A DNA stretch of 64,000 bases from Cellulomonas soli (GTDB lineage Bacteria; Actinomycetota; Actinomycetes; Actinomycetales; Cellulomonadaceae): the NCBI RefSeq assembly GCF_013409305.1, contig NZ_JACBZJ010000001.1:1116001-1180000 (forward strand), read 5' to 3'. The notes beneath the pieces are model-generated. The model ran no database searches and was not told the DNA's origin. It saw nothing but the letters and a program-made list of their open reading frames with translations. Positions 11,334 through 20,313 of this stretch are shown here, one piece after another; the first letter of the stretch is position 1; every line of letters starts with the position of its first letter. The position numbers and the translations under genes are program-made.

Positions 11334-12386
11334 ATGACCACGACCGACACCACCGTCCCGGAGCACGCCTCCCGCTGGAAGCGGCTGCCGCTCGTCCACC
11401 AGGTGCGCCAGTCCGTCGGCCTGCAGCGCACCATGCTCGTCGCGGGGATCGTGCTCGTCACGATCTTCGTGCTCACCGCGCTCTTCGCACCTGTGCTCGC
11501 GCCGTACGGCTTCGCCCAGCTGCGCGCGGACGGCGTGGCCTTCGGCGCGCAGCAGCCACCCTCCACCGAGCACCTGCTCGGCACCACCGTCGGCGGGTAC
11601 GACGTGCTCTCCCGGGTCATCTGGGGCAGCCGGACCGCGCTGTACGTCATGGTCGTCGCCGTCGTCCTGTCGATCTTCGCGGGCGTCGCGCTCGGTCTGG
11701 TCTCCGGGTACTTCGGCGGCTGGCTCGACCGCGTGCTCGTCGTCGTCGCCGACGCCGTCTACGCCTTCCCGTCCCTGCTGCTCGCGATCGTCGCGGCCAT
11801 CGTCATCAGCGGCGGGCAGTCCTCGCTGTGGGGCGGCGTCCTCGCGGCCGCCATCTCGATCACCGTGGTCTTCATCCCGCAGTACTTCCGGGTGATCCGC
11901 TCCGAGGTCGTCCGGATCAAGTCCGAGGCGTTCGTCGAGTCGGCCCGGGTCGTCGGGGCCAGCCACACCCGGATCATGACCCGGCACGTGCTGCGCAACT
12001 CGACCCGCACGCTGCCCGTGCTGCTCACTCTCAACTGCTCCGAGGCGATCCTCACGCTCGCCGGGCTCGGCTTCCTCGGGTTCGGCATCGAGCCGTCCGC
12101 GGGCGCCGAGTGGGGCTACGACCTCAACAAGGCCCTCGCTGACGTCACGAGCGGCATCTGGTGGACCTCGGTGTTCCCGGGTGTCGCGATCGTGCTCACC
12201 GCGCTGGGCGTCACGCTCGTCGGCGAGTCGCTCAACGACCTGGCAGACCCGCGGCTGCGCACCCGACGTGCGGTCGACGGCGGCAAGGCCGGCGCCGCAG
12301 GGCCCGACGCGGGCGGCGACCACGTGGCCGACCCCGCCGTCGAGATCATGGGCGACGACATCATCGACGACGGAGGACGGCCATGA
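11334..12386 (+). CDS. ABC permease, DppC/OppC type
   Basis: Second membrane subunit. 350 aa; N-terminal oppC-like segment, then about six TM helices. Family marks: HLLGTTVGGYDVLSRVIWGSR near residue 80 (usual HxLGTDxxGRDxxSR) and the EAA loop ESARVVGASHTRIMTRHVLRN near 202-222. The hydrophilic tail after residue 305 is longer than usual. Starts one base after the upstream stop and its own stop overlaps the ATPase start by four bases (ATGA), indicating translational coupling. Confidence 0.92.
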   Translation: MTTTDTTVPEHASRWKRLPLVHQVRQSVGLQRTMLVAGIVLVTIFVLTALFAPVLAPYGFAQLRADGVAFGAQQPPSTEHLLGTTVGGYDVLSRVIWGSRTALYVMVVAVVLSIFAGVALGLVSGYFGGWLDRVLVVVADAVYAFPSLLLAIVAAIVISGGQSSLWGGVLAAAISITVVFIPQYFRVIRSEVVRIKSEAFVESARVVGASHTRIMTRHVLRNSTRTLPVLLTLNCSEAILTLAGLGFLGFGIEPSAGAEWGYDLNKALADVTSGIWWTSVFPGVAIVLTALGVTLVGESLNDLADPRLRTRRAVDGGKAGAAGPDAGGDHVADPAVEIMGDDIIDDGGRP

Positions 12387-14119
12387 CGGCGACCGGCACG
12401 ACGGACGAGGAGCAGGCTGCCGTGCGCAACGTCGTCGAGATCCAGGACCTGCGCGTCACGTTCGCCACGGACGCGGGTGCCGTGGCCGCGGTGCGCGGGG
12501 TCGACCTGCACGTCGCACCCGGTGAGGTGCTCGCGATCGTGGGCGAGTCCGGCTCGGGCAAGACCGTCACGGCGCGCACGATCCTCGGCCTGCTGCCCTC
12601 GACCGCGCTCACCACCGGTGCCGTGCTGCTCAGCCGCAAGGACGGCACCGCCACGCACGACGTGGCCGCCCTGCGCGGGTCGGCGCTGCGTGACGTGCGC
12701 GGACGCGACGCCGCGATGGTCTTCCAGGAGCCGTCCACGGCCCTCAACCCGGTGTACCCGGTCGGCTGGCAGATCATCGAGGGCCTGCGGGCGCACAAGC
12801 GGATCTCCCGGACGCACGCCCGGGCTCAGGCGATCGACGTGCTGCGCCGGGTCGGCATCCCCGACCCCGAGCACCGCATCGACCACTACCCGCACCAGTT
12901 CTCCGGCGGGCAGAAGCAGCGCATCGTCATCGCGCAGGCCCTGGCGCTCGATCCGGGCCTGATCATCGCCGACGAGCCGACCACCGCGCTCGACGTCACC
13001 GTGCAGGCCGAGATCCTCGACCTGCTGCGGCGCTGCCGCGACGAGTTCGGCACCGCGATCGTGCTCATCACGCACAACATGGGGGTGGTCGCCGACCTGG
13101 CCGACCGGGTCGCCGTGATGTACCTCGGCGAGCTCGTCGAGCAGGCGGACGTGCGCACGCTGTTCAGCGCACCCCAGCACCCGTACACGCAGGCGCTGCT
13201 CGACGCGGTGCCGCGGGTCGGTGGTGTGCGGCTGCGCGACCGCGCGCAGGACCCGGAGCACGTGCCGCTCACCACGCGCGTCGTCGACCGGCAGGGCCCG
13301 TCCGTCGTCGAGGCGAAGGACCTGCGCATCACCTACCCGGGTCGCTTCCGCAAGCCGGGGTTCACCGCGGTCGACGGTGTGGACCTGACGATCGGCCCCG
13401 GCGAGGTGCTCGGCCTGGTGGGCGAGTCCGGTTCCGGCAAGACGACGATCGGTCGGGCCATCGCCGGCCTGACCCCGGTGACCGACGGCTCGTTGCGGGT
13501 GCTCGGCGTCGAGATGAACCAGGTGCGCGAGCGCGAGTTCAAGCCCGTGCGCCGACGGATCGGGTTCGTGTTCCAGGACCCGGCGACGAGCTTCAACCCG
13601 CTGCTGACGATCGCCGAGTGCGTCGCCGAGCCCCTCGTGGTGCACGGCGTGGCGAAGGACCCGGGATCGGCCCGTCCGCGGGTGGACGAGCTGCTCGAGG
13701 CCGTGCAGCTGCCGCGCACGTTCGGCGACCGGTTCCCGCACGAGCTGTCCGGGGGTCAGCGTCAGCGCGCCAGCCTGGCACGGGCGCTCGCACTGGACCC
13801 GGAGCTGCTCATCGCCGACGAGCCGACGTCCGCGCTGGACGTCTCGGTGCAGGCGCGGGTGCTCGACCTGTTCGCGCAGCTGCAGCGCGACCTGGGCTTC
13901 GCGTGCCTGTTCATCAGCCACGACCTGGCCGTGGTCGACATGCTCGCCGATCGCATCGCGGTGCTGCACCGCGGGGTGCTGGCCGAGGAGGGTTCGGGCG
14001 ACGAGGTGCTCGGCTCGCCGCGGGACCCGTACACCCAGCGGCTGCTGGCCTCCTTGCCCGTGCCGGACCCGGTCGAGCAGGAGCAGCGCCGGGAGACCTG
14101 GCGCGCACTGTCGCAGTGA
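12383..14119 (+). CDS. Fused double ABC ATPase (DppD-DppF type)
   Basis: Energises the importer. 578 aa containing two complete nucleotide-binding domains that many organisms encode separately. Domain 1 (about 13-265): Walker A GESGSGKT near 54, signature FSGGQKQR near 173, Walker B LIIADEPTTALD near 194. Domain 2 (about 310-570): GESGSGKT, LSGGQRQR, LLIADEPTSALD. The oligopeptide-transporter C-terminal motif HPYTQALLDAVP follows domain 1 and DPYTQRLLASLP domain 2. ATG 12383 overlaps the permease stop. A stem-loop follows the gene at 14140. Confidence 0.94.
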   Translation: MTATGTTDEEQAAVRNVVEIQDLRVTFATDAGAVAAVRGVDLHVAPGEVLAIVGESGSGKTVTARTILGLLPSTALTTGAVLLSRKDGTATHDVAALRGSALRDVRGRDAAMVFQEPSTALNPVYPVGWQIIEGLRAHKRISRTHARAQAIDVLRRVGIPDPEHRIDHYPHQFSGGQKQRIVIAQALALDPGLIIADEPTTALDVTVQAEILDLLRRCRDEFGTAIVLITHNMGVVADLADRVAVMYLGELVEQADVRTLFSAPQHPYTQALLDAVPRVGGVRLRDRAQDPEHVPLTTRVVDRQGPSVVEAKDLRITYPGRFRKPGFTAVDGVDLTIGPGEVLGLVGESGSGKTTIGRAIAGLTPVTDGSLRVLGVEMNQVREREFKPVRRRIGFVFQDPATSFNPLLTIAECVAEPLVVHGVAKDPGSARPRVDELLEAVQLPRTFGDRFPHELSGGQRQRASLARALALDPELLIADEPTSALDVSVQARVLDLFAQLQRDLGFACLFISHDLAVVDMLADRIAVLHRGVLAEEGSGDEVLGSPRDPYTQRLLASLPVPDPVEQEQRRETWRALSQ

Positions 14120-14139
14120 TGCGAGCCTGACCGCCGACC

Positions 14140-14178
14140 GACGCCCGCTCCGCCCCGCACGGGGGTGGGGCGGGCGTC
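14140..14178 (+). terminator. Stem-loop after ABC operon
   Basis: ACGCCCG and GCCCC pair with GGGGC and GGGCGT around a ten-base loop, with a CTCC bulge. It lies 21 bases after the operon's last stop codon. No T-run, as common in GC-rich actinobacteria. Confidence 0.65.
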
Positions 14179-14257
14179 GTGCATCACGGCGCCCACGGTC
14201 GCGCATCGAGACGCCCTGCCGACCGGCTGGACCGCGGGCCGCCACCGGTCGTAGGTT

Positions 14258-14905
14258 GTGCACATCTTGTATACAACACCGCGCACCCCGAAGCCCTCCG
14301 CCGCCGAGACGGTCCACGCCGTGCTCAAGGCGCGCATCCTCGACGGCGAGCTGGCCGGCGGCGACATGGTCGGCGAGCAGGCCCTCGCCGACGAGCTCGG
14401 CGTCAGCCGCACCCCCGTCCGTGAGGCCATCGGCCGCCTGCAGGCCGAGGGCTGGCTGCGCGTGCACCCGCGCCGCGGAGCCGTCGTCACACCCGCCTCC
14501 CCCACCGAGCGCCAGGACGTCCTCGACGCGCGCCTGCTGCTCGAGACCCACGGCGTGCGCACCGCCGTCGCCCGGGGCACCACCGACACCCTCACCGCGC
14601 GGCTGCGCGACCTGCTCGACGCCCAGCGCCGGGCGCAGGCCGCCGGGGATCTCGACGCGAGCACCGAGGCGGACGCCGACTTCCACGCCGCGCTCGCCGC
14701 CGCCGCCGGCAACGGCGTGCTCGACGGCGCCTTCGCGATGATCCGCGACCGCCACAAGCGGATGACCGCACGCGCGCTCTGGCGCGGCGACGACGTGGGC
14801 CGGCACGTCCTCGAGGGCCACGAACAGCTGCTCCGGCTCGTCGAGGCCGGCGACTGCGACGGGTTCGCCACCGCCCTGGCCGAGCACCTGGACGTGCACG
14901 CATGA
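14258..14905 (+). CDS. GntR-family transcriptional regulator, FCD subfamily
   Basis: 215 aa. Winged HTH at about 17-80 (LKARILDGELAGGDMVGEQ, then ELGVSRTPVREAIGRLQAEGWL, then RRGAVVTP). FCD ligand domain at about 90-205 with acidic and histidine residues that normally bind a metal and a carboxylate ligand (DADFHAAL, GHEQLLRLV). GTG 14258 gives the longest form; but a TAGGTT hexamer touches it, so the real start may be TTG 14267, inside the palindrome. Its stop overlaps the MFS start by four bases, so the transporter is its likely target and its substrate the likely ligand. Confidence 0.88.
   Translation: MHILYTTPRTPKPSAAETVHAVLKARILDGELAGGDMVGEQALADELGVSRTPVREAIGRLQAEGWLRVHPRRGAVVTPASPTERQDVLDARLLLETHGVRTAVARGTTDTLTARLRDLLDAQRRAQAAGDLDASTEADADFHAALAAAAGNGVLDGAFAMIRDRHKRMTARALWRGDDVGRHVLEGHEQLLRLVEAGDCDGFATALAEHLDVHA
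14267..14276. promoter_or_regulatory. GntR/FCD-type operator TTGTATACAA at the regulator start
   Basis: A perfect 10-bp palindrome of the form often bound by FCD-subfamily GntR regulators. It lies 10-15 bases after a TAGGTT -10-like hexamer (14252-14257), inside the first codons of the annotated regulator. Binding there would block the promoter, so negative autoregulation is likely. Confidence 0.65.
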
Positions 14906-16206
14906 CGCGGGCCTGGTGGCGGGTCGCCGCCGTCCTGTTCGCCGTGGCCTGGGGCGGCAACGAGTTCACACCGCTGCTCGTCCTCTACCGCACGCGCAGC
15001 CACCTCGGCATGCTCACCGTCGACGTGCTGCTCGCCGCCTACGTGCTCGGCATCGTCCCCGGCCTGCTCGTCGGCGGCCCGCTCTCCGACCGGTTCGGGC
15101 GCCGCCCCCTGATGCTCCCCGCCCCCGTGCTCGGCGCGATCGGCTCGGCCGTGCTCGCCGCCGGCGCGCACAGCCCCGCGCTGCTGTTCATCGGACGCGT
15201 CTGCTCGGGCATCGCCCTCGGCCTGGTCATGGCCGTCGGCACCAGCTGGGTCAAGGAGCTGTCCTCCCCCGCGTACGAGCCGGGCGTCGACGCCGGAGCC
15301 GGTGCACGCCGGGCCTCGCTCGCGCTCACCACGGGCTTCGGGCTGGGAGCTGCCGTGGCCGCAGCACTCGCCCAGTGGGGTCCGTGGCCCGCGCAGACGC
15401 CGTACCTGGTGAACGTCGCGATCACGCTGGGCGCCCTGGTCGCCGTCCTCGGGGTCACCGAGACCCGCCCCCGCAGCGCGCAGCCCGGTCGCCTCGTCGA
15501 CGACCTGCGGATCCCGGCGGCGGGGCACCGCAGGTTCCTGCGGGTCGTCGCACCGACCGCGCCGTGGGTCTTCGGCACGGCGGCGAGCGCGTACGCGATC
15601 CTGCCGTCCCTGCTCGCGGCACAGGTGCCCGGCCTGGCCGTCGGGCTGGCCGGCCTGATGTGCCTGGTCGCGCTCGGCTGCGGCGTCGTCGTGCAGCTCG
15701 CCGGCCGACGGCTCGACTGCCCGGACGACGCCCGCGGGCTGGGCGTCGGCATGCTCGCCGCGGTGCCGGGGCTGGTGCTCGCCGCGGCCACCGCCACCAC
15801 GGGCTCCGTGACGCTCGGGCTGGCGGCCGCCGCCGTGCTCGGCTGCTCGTACGGCCTGCTGCTGGTCGGCGGGCTGCAGGAGGTCCAGCGGATCGCCGGA
15901 CCCGACGACCTCGCAGGCCTGACCGCGGTGTACTACTCGGTCGCCTACCTGGGGTTCTTCGTCCCCGCGGTGCTCGCGGGCCTGCACGGGGCGGTCGGCT
16001 ACCCCGCGATGTTCGTCGTCGGCGCGGTCCTGGCCGCGGCCTGCCTGGGGGTCGTGCTGCTCGGCTGGCGCCGGCACCTGCCCGCCTCTGCCGGCCCTGC
16101 CGGACCTGCCGGACCTGCCGGCCCTGCCGGACCTCGGCCGGGCCGGTCGCACGACGAGGCGCCCGTGCCGGTCAGCTCCGGGCCAGCACGATCAGCAGCA
16201 TCGTGA
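14902..16206 (+). CDS. MFS transporter, about 12 TM
   Basis: 434 aa, coupled to the GntR gene by an ATGA overlap. TM1 begins WWRVAAVLFAVAWGGNEFTPLLVLY. Motif A is seen as GGPLSDRFGRRPLM between TM2 and TM3. It resembles actinobacterial MFS proteins of unknown substrate. Odd C-terminus: four to five Ala-Gly-Pro repeats from a 9-bp DNA repeat (16085-16130), then a charged tail. The last 35 bases overlap the 3' end of crtEb on the other strand. Confidence 0.88.
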   Translation: MTRAWWRVAAVLFAVAWGGNEFTPLLVLYRTRSHLGMLTVDVLLAAYVLGIVPGLLVGGPLSDRFGRRPLMLPAPVLGAIGSAVLAAGAHSPALLFIGRVCSGIALGLVMAVGTSWVKELSSPAYEPGVDAGAGARRASLALTTGFGLGAAVAAALAQWGPWPAQTPYLVNVAITLGALVAVLGVTETRPRSAQPGRLVDDLRIPAAGHRRFLRVVAPTAPWVFGTAASAYAILPSLLAAQVPGLAVGLAGLMCLVALGCGVVVQLAGRRLDCPDDARGLGVGMLAAVPGLVLAAATATTGSVTLGLAAAAVLGCSYGLLLVGGLQEVQRIAGPDDLAGLTAVYYSVAYLGFFVPAVLAGLHGAVGYPAMFVVGAVLAAACLGVVLLGWRRHLPASAGPAGPAGPAGPAGPRPGRSHDEAPVPVSSGPARSAAS

Positions 16207-17041
16207 CCAGGAAGCCCGTCACGAGGTTCAGCCACAGGAACGTGCGCCACCCGGCGTTGGCCCGCTCGCAGTCCTCGTCGCGCACGGACCAGAACCGCGC
16301 CGTGCTGAGCGCGTACGGGACGGGCAGCACGGCCGCGAGCGCGCCCGGCCAGGGCACCACCAGCAGCACCACGGCCGCCAGCAGGTAGGCGACGGTGGCC
16401 GCCACGACCGTGGGGTGCGCGCCGAGCACGGTCGCCACCGAGGCGATGCCACCCTCCCGGTCGGCCCGGACGTCCTGCACGGCACCGAACGCGTGCGAGG
16501 CCATGCCCCACAGCACGAACGCGACGAGCACGGGCCAAACGTGCGGGTCGCCCAGGTCGGCGCCCACGAGCACGAGCGCGTAGAGCAGCGGCCCGACGAA
16601 GTGCATCGCCGAGGTCGCCGAGTCGAGCACCGGGCGTTCCTTGAACCGCAGTCCGGGAGCCGAGTAGGCCACGACGAGGAACAGCACGCCGAGCAGCACG
16701 AGGTCGGCCGCGGTCGACCCGACGAGCAGCAGCCACACCACGAACGGCACGGTCGTCACCAGGCAGGCGAGCAGGATCCGCCGGTGCACCGCGCGGGCCC
16801 GCTCCGGGGCGACCAGACCGCCCTCGATGCCGCCCTTGCGCGGGTTGCGCAGGTCGGAGGCGTAGTCGAAGACGTCGTTCACGCCGTACATCAGCAGGTT
16901 GTACGGGATCAGGAAGAACAGCGTGCCGATCACGAGCGTCGCGTCGACCACCCCGCCGGTGGCCATGAGCGCGCCCGCGGCGAACGGGTAGGCGGTGTTC
17001 ACCCAGGAGAACGGCCGGGATGCCGCGAGGATCTCCTTCAC
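16172..17041 (-). CDS. crtEb: Lycopene elongase / C50-carotenoid prenyltransferase (UbiA family)
   Basis: Adds C5 dimethylallyl units to lycopene, giving the C45/C50 flavuxanthin-type skeleton; integral membrane. 289 aa, about eight hydrophobic helices. Both aspartate motifs are present: NDVFDYASD near residue 58 and QDVRADREGG near 178, which bind Mg-diphosphate. GTG 17041 overlaps the crtYf stop (GTGA). Last gene of the crt operon. The linkage to two small lycopene cyclase genes makes the C50 assignment firm relative to other UbiA enzymes. Confidence 0.9.
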   Translation of the reverse strand: MKEILAASRPFSWVNTAYPFAAGALMATGGVVDATLVIGTLFFLIPYNLLMYGVNDVFDYASDLRNPRKGGIEGGLVAPERARAVHRRILLACLVTTVPFVVWLLLVGSTAADLVLLGVLFLVVAYSAPGLRFKERPVLDSATSAMHFVGPLLYALVLVGADLGDPHVWPVLVAFVLWGMASHAFGAVQDVRADREGGIASVATVLGAHPTVVAATVAYLLAAVVLLVVPWPGALAAVLPVPYALSTARFWSVRDEDCERANAGWRTFLWLNLVTGFLVTMLLIVLARS

Positions 17042-17379
17042 GCGCCGGCTCCGTGCTGCGCGTCCGGCTCCCCGGAGCCGGCAGCCGGGGCCGCCCCGCG
17101 TCGGCCGAGCGCCGTCCACAGCACGGGCATGCCGACGGCGGCGGCGATCGCGTACGCGAAGTCCTCCAGCGGCGCGCCCCACAGGTAGACGCCGAGGATC
17201 TTGTCGGGGTCGAAGACGTACAGGCCGACCCGGATCATCAGCGTGTCGAACACCATGGTCAGCAGGCACAGGTGCAGCACGGTCGAGGCGATCGGCCATC
17301 CGCGCAGGTGACGCAGCACCGGGAAGGAGACGGCCAGGAGCGCGAGGAGCACGAGGATGTTCAGCACGATGTTCGTCAC
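17038..17379 (-). CDS. crtYf: C50-carotenoid (lycopene) cyclase subunit, CrtYf-like
   Basis: 113 aa with three hydrophobic helices, one half of the heterodimeric cyclase that closes the end rings after elongation. Family mark PLEDFAYAIAAAVGMPVLW near residue 70 and DPDKILGVYLWG before it. GTG 17379 overlaps crtYe's stop and its own stop overlaps crtEb's GTG. Whether rings are epsilon (decaprenoxanthin) or gamma (sarcinaxanthin) cannot be read from sequence alone. Confidence 0.87.
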   Translation of the reverse strand: MTNIVLNILVLLALLAVSFPVLRHLRGWPIASTVLHLCLLTMVFDTLMIRVGLYVFDPDKILGVYLWGAPLEDFAYAIAAAVGMPVLWTALGRRGAAPAAGSGEPDAQHGAGA

Positions 17380-17735
17380 GGGCGCTCGCCCCGCTCGCCA
17401 GGATCGGTCCGGTGCGCCGCACGCAGCGCGGCCTGCCGGTCGAACCAGCGCCACGCGAGCAGCGCCGCGTAGCAGAGCAGCGTGAGGAAGAACGCCTCCT
17501 CGACCGGCAGCTCGGGGGCGAGCAGCAGCCCCGTCATGTGCGGCGAGTCCCCGCGGGCGAAGATGCCGAGCACGAGCCCCGCACCGTCCCAGAGCAGGAA
17601 GCCGAGCACCCCGAGCCCGACCGTGAGGCCCGCCCGCCGGGCGTCGGACCAGAACGCGAGCCGGAACCGTCGGTCGAGCAGCGCGAGCCCGCCGATCGAG
17701 ACGAGCAGCGCCAGCAGGTAGGTCAGGCCGATCAC
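17376..17735 (-). CDS. crtYe: C50-carotenoid (lycopene) cyclase subunit, CrtYe-like
   Basis: 119 aa, three TM helices; partner of CrtYf. The cyclase signature is LLLAPELPVEEAFFLTLL near residue 72. The charged C-terminus is short. GTG 17735 overlaps the crtI stop by four bases. The e/f naming follows Corynebacterium gene order (I-Ye-Yf-Eb), which this cluster matches. Confidence 0.87.
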   Translation of the reverse strand: MIGLTYLLALLVSIGGLALLDRRFRLAFWSDARRAGLTVGLGVLGFLLWDGAGLVLGIFARGDSPHMTGLLLAPELPVEEAFFLTLLCYAALLAWRWFDRQAALRAAHRTDPGERGERP

Positions 17736-19402
17736 CGGGTGACCTCGGCCCACAGCCCTGCCGGGCGTGCGGCGGCGAGGAATCCGGGCCGCAGCGGTGC
17801 CGGCAGCGGCCGGGTCGAGGTCTCGCCGAGCAGCCGTTTGGCGACGAGCTCGGCCCCGATGAGGCACATCGGCAGGCCGACCCCGGGCACCGTCCCGCCA
17901 CCCACGTGCAGGAGTCCGCCCACGGTGCGTGAGGCGGTGCCCGGCCGGAACATGGCGGACTGCCGCAGCGTGTGCTCCATCCCGAGCGCCGACCCGCGCC
18001 AGGCCGACAGGTCGTGCGCGAAGTCGGACGGGGCGACGACCTTGCGCACGACGACCCGGTCGCGCAGGCCATCGATCCCGGCCCAGGTGCCGATCTGGTC
18101 GAGGTACCGGTCGGCGTAGGCCTCGACGACCTCCCGTTCGGGGCTCCCAGGCGGTCCGTCGCCCAGGCGGGCATCGGCAGGGAACGGCACGAGGACGAAG
18201 AGGTTCTCGTGCCCGGGCGGCGCGGCCGTCGGGTCGGTCGCGGTGGTGCGCGAGACGTACAGCGAGGCGACGTCGGGCACGTGCAGCCCGTCGGGGGGTG
18301 TGCTGCGACCGGGCCCGAGGATCGCGTCGAAGTTCGCCGGCCAGTCGCGCGAGAAGAACAGAGAGTGGTGCGCGAGCTCGGGCAGCGCGCCGCGCACGCC
18401 GGCCATGACGAGCAGCGCGGAGATCCCGGGGCCCTTGTCCGTCCACGCCTGGGCGGGCAGCTCGGACCAGCGGGGGTCGAGCAGTGCCGTCTCGGTGTGG
18501 TGGCGGTCGGCTGCGCTCACGACGACGTCCGCTGCGACGTGCTCGCCCGAGGCGAGCGTGACGCCGCGGACGAAGCCGCGCCGGCGCGGGTGCCGGACGC
18601 CCCTCGGCGCCGGGTCGACGTCGATCGAGGCGACGTCGACACCCGTGCGGATCGTGACGCCCTCGTGCCGGGCGAGCGTCGCGAGCGCCTCGATCAACGT
18701 GTACATCCCAGCCCGTGGGAAACGTACGCCTTCGTTCAGGTCGAGGTGGCTCATCAGGGAGTACAGGGCCGGCACGCGGTACGGCGACGACCCCAGGAAG
18801 ACCGCGTGGTACCCGAGCGCCTGCCGCAGCACGGGGTCGGAGACCGTCCCGGCGACCTTCTCCGCGAGCGTCCTGCCGAGCAGCCCGACGAGCATCCCCG
18901 AGCGGCGGACCACGTCGGCCGACAGCACCCGGTCCGGCCGGGCGAACGTCGTGTACAGGAAGCTGTCGAGCGCCGTCCGGTACGCCTCGCCCGCTTCGGC
19001 CGCGTACGCGCGCACGGCCGCACCCGCGCCGGGCTCACGGGCCTCGAACGTTCGCCAGTTCGCCTCGGCGTCCGCCACCAGGTCGAACGGCTCGGCCTCG
19101 GCCTGCCCGGCCTCCGGCTCGGGGAACAGCCGGTACACCGGGTCGAGCGGCACGAGGTCCAGGTGGTCCTCGACGCGCGCGCCGAGGAGGGCGAACGCGT
19201 GCTCGAACACCTCGGGCATGAAGTACCAGGACGGCCCCGTGTCGAACCGGAAGCCACCCTCGCGCCACTCCCCGACGCGTCCGCCGAGCGTCTCGTGGCG
19301 TTCGAGCAGCGTGACGAGGGCACCTCCGCGCGCGAGCAGGGCCGCGGTCATCAGGCCCCCGATGCCCCCGCCGACGACGACCACGTGACGTGCACCGCTC
19401 AT
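17732..19402 (-). CDS. crtI: Phytoene desaturase
   Basis: FAD-dependent four-step desaturation of phytoene to lycopene. 556 aa, slightly longer than typical. N-terminal dinucleotide fold VVVVGGGIGGLMTAALLARG at about 7-26, with LERHETLGGR ending the ADP-binding block. The C-terminal CrtI signature is seen as GGTVPGVGLPMCLIGAELVAKRL near 505. ATG 19402 overlaps the crtB stop (ATGA). Confidence 0.95.
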   Translation of the reverse strand: MSGARHVVVVGGGIGGLMTAALLARGGALVTLLERHETLGGRVGEWREGGFRFDTGPSWYFMPEVFEHAFALLGARVEDHLDLVPLDPVYRLFPEPEAGQAEAEPFDLVADAEANWRTFEAREPGAGAAVRAYAAEAGEAYRTALDSFLYTTFARPDRVLSADVVRRSGMLVGLLGRTLAEKVAGTVSDPVLRQALGYHAVFLGSSPYRVPALYSLMSHLDLNEGVRFPRAGMYTLIEALATLARHEGVTIRTGVDVASIDVDPAPRGVRHPRRRGFVRGVTLASGEHVAADVVVSAADRHHTETALLDPRWSELPAQAWTDKGPGISALLVMAGVRGALPELAHHSLFFSRDWPANFDAILGPGRSTPPDGLHVPDVASLYVSRTTATDPTAAPPGHENLFVLVPFPADARLGDGPPGSPEREVVEAYADRYLDQIGTWAGIDGLRDRVVVRKVVAPSDFAHDLSAWRGSALGMEHTLRQSAMFRPGTASRTVGGLLHVGGGTVPGVGLPMCLIGAELVAKRLLGETSTRPLPAPLRPGFLAAARPAGLWAEVTR

Positions 19403-20313
19403 GCGTGACCTCCTCGTCGTCCGCGCACCTCGCGCAGCACCTCGACCCCCACGGCGCGGGCGACGACACCGAGCTTGACCGGGGCGGGCAGCCGCACCCG
19501 GCGCTCGAGCAGGTCCTCGGCCGGGGTGGCGGCGAGCGCCGCGAGCAGCCTGTCGTACATCCCGAGCGTCGCGGCCACGGCGCACCGGGCACGCGGCGGC
19601 AGGTCGGGCAGCGTGGCACGTGCCGTGCGCACGTCGTGCTCGATCTCGCCCAGCACGTCGGCGACCTGCTCCGCGTCGATGACGCCCGCCTGCGTGCCGG
19701 GGAAGTACGTGCGGCCGAGCTCGCCGTTGTCGGTGCCCAGGTCGCGCAGGAAGTTGATCTTCTGGAACGCCGCCCCCAGCGCCCGCGCACCTTCGACCAG
19801 GTGCGGCGACGGCTCGACCGGCGGCTGCCCCGGCGAGCGGTCGGCGCAGAGGAACACGCGCAGGCACATGACGCCCACGACCTCGGCCGACCCGTAGACG
19901 TACTCCTCGTAGCTGGCACGGTCGTGCGCGCGCACGGTCAGGTCGGCACGCATCGAGGCGAAGAACGGGTCGATCTCCGCCGGTCCGATGCCGGTGCGCC
20001 GCGCCGTCCGGGCGAACGCGTGCACGACGAGGTTCGTCGAGTACCCGGTGCCCAGCGCGCGCAGCGTCTGGGTGTGCAGAGCGTCGAGCTCCTCGGCCGC
20101 GTCCGCCCCCCGGTAGGTGTCGACGACCTCGTCCGCGAGCCGCACGAGCGCGTAGACGGCCTCGATGTCGTGCCGCGCCCGGGCGCCGAGCAGGCGGGTG
20201 CCCAGCCCGAACGAGCTCGAGTAGGCGTGCAGGACCGTGCGGCTGGTGCGGCCCGCGGTCGCGTCGTACAGCCGGCGGCTGCGGAGCACCGCGTCGAGCT
20301 CGTGCGTGGTCAT
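19399..20313 (-). CDS. crtB: Phytoene synthase
   Basis: Head-to-head condensation of two GGPP to phytoene. 304 aa. First aspartate motif in VRLADEVVDTYRG near residue 62; second in FLRDLGTDNGELGRTYFPG near 185. Conserved YCYGSAEVVG-like block is YVYGSAEVVGVM. ATG 20313 shares one base with the crtE stop (TGATG), so re-initiation is likely. Confidence 0.95.
   Translation of the reverse strand: MTTHELDAVLRSRRLYDATAGRTSRTVLHAYSSSFGLGTRLLGARARHDIEAVYALVRLADEVVDTYRGADAAEELDALHTQTLRALGTGYSTNLVVHAFARTARRTGIGPAEIDPFFASMRADLTVRAHDRASYEEYVYGSAEVVGVMCLRVFLCADRSPGQPPVEPSPHLVEGARALGAAFQKINFLRDLGTDNGELGRTYFPGTQAGVIDAEQVADVLGEIEHDVRTARATLPDLPPRARCAVAATLGMYDRLLAALAATPAEDLLERRVRLPAPVKLGVVARAVGVEVLREVRGRRGGHA

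Noticed and set aside
12116..14899. Very long minus-strand open frame opposite the ABC ATPase and GntR genes
   Set aside because: Shadow of the plus-strand genes: the plus frame has complete Walker and HTH motifs, while the minus translation is low-complexity and matches no fold.
16085..16130. Tandem 9-bp repeats as a separate element
   Set aside because: They lie in frame inside the MFS gene and encode Ala-Gly-Pro repeats; coding low complexity explains them.
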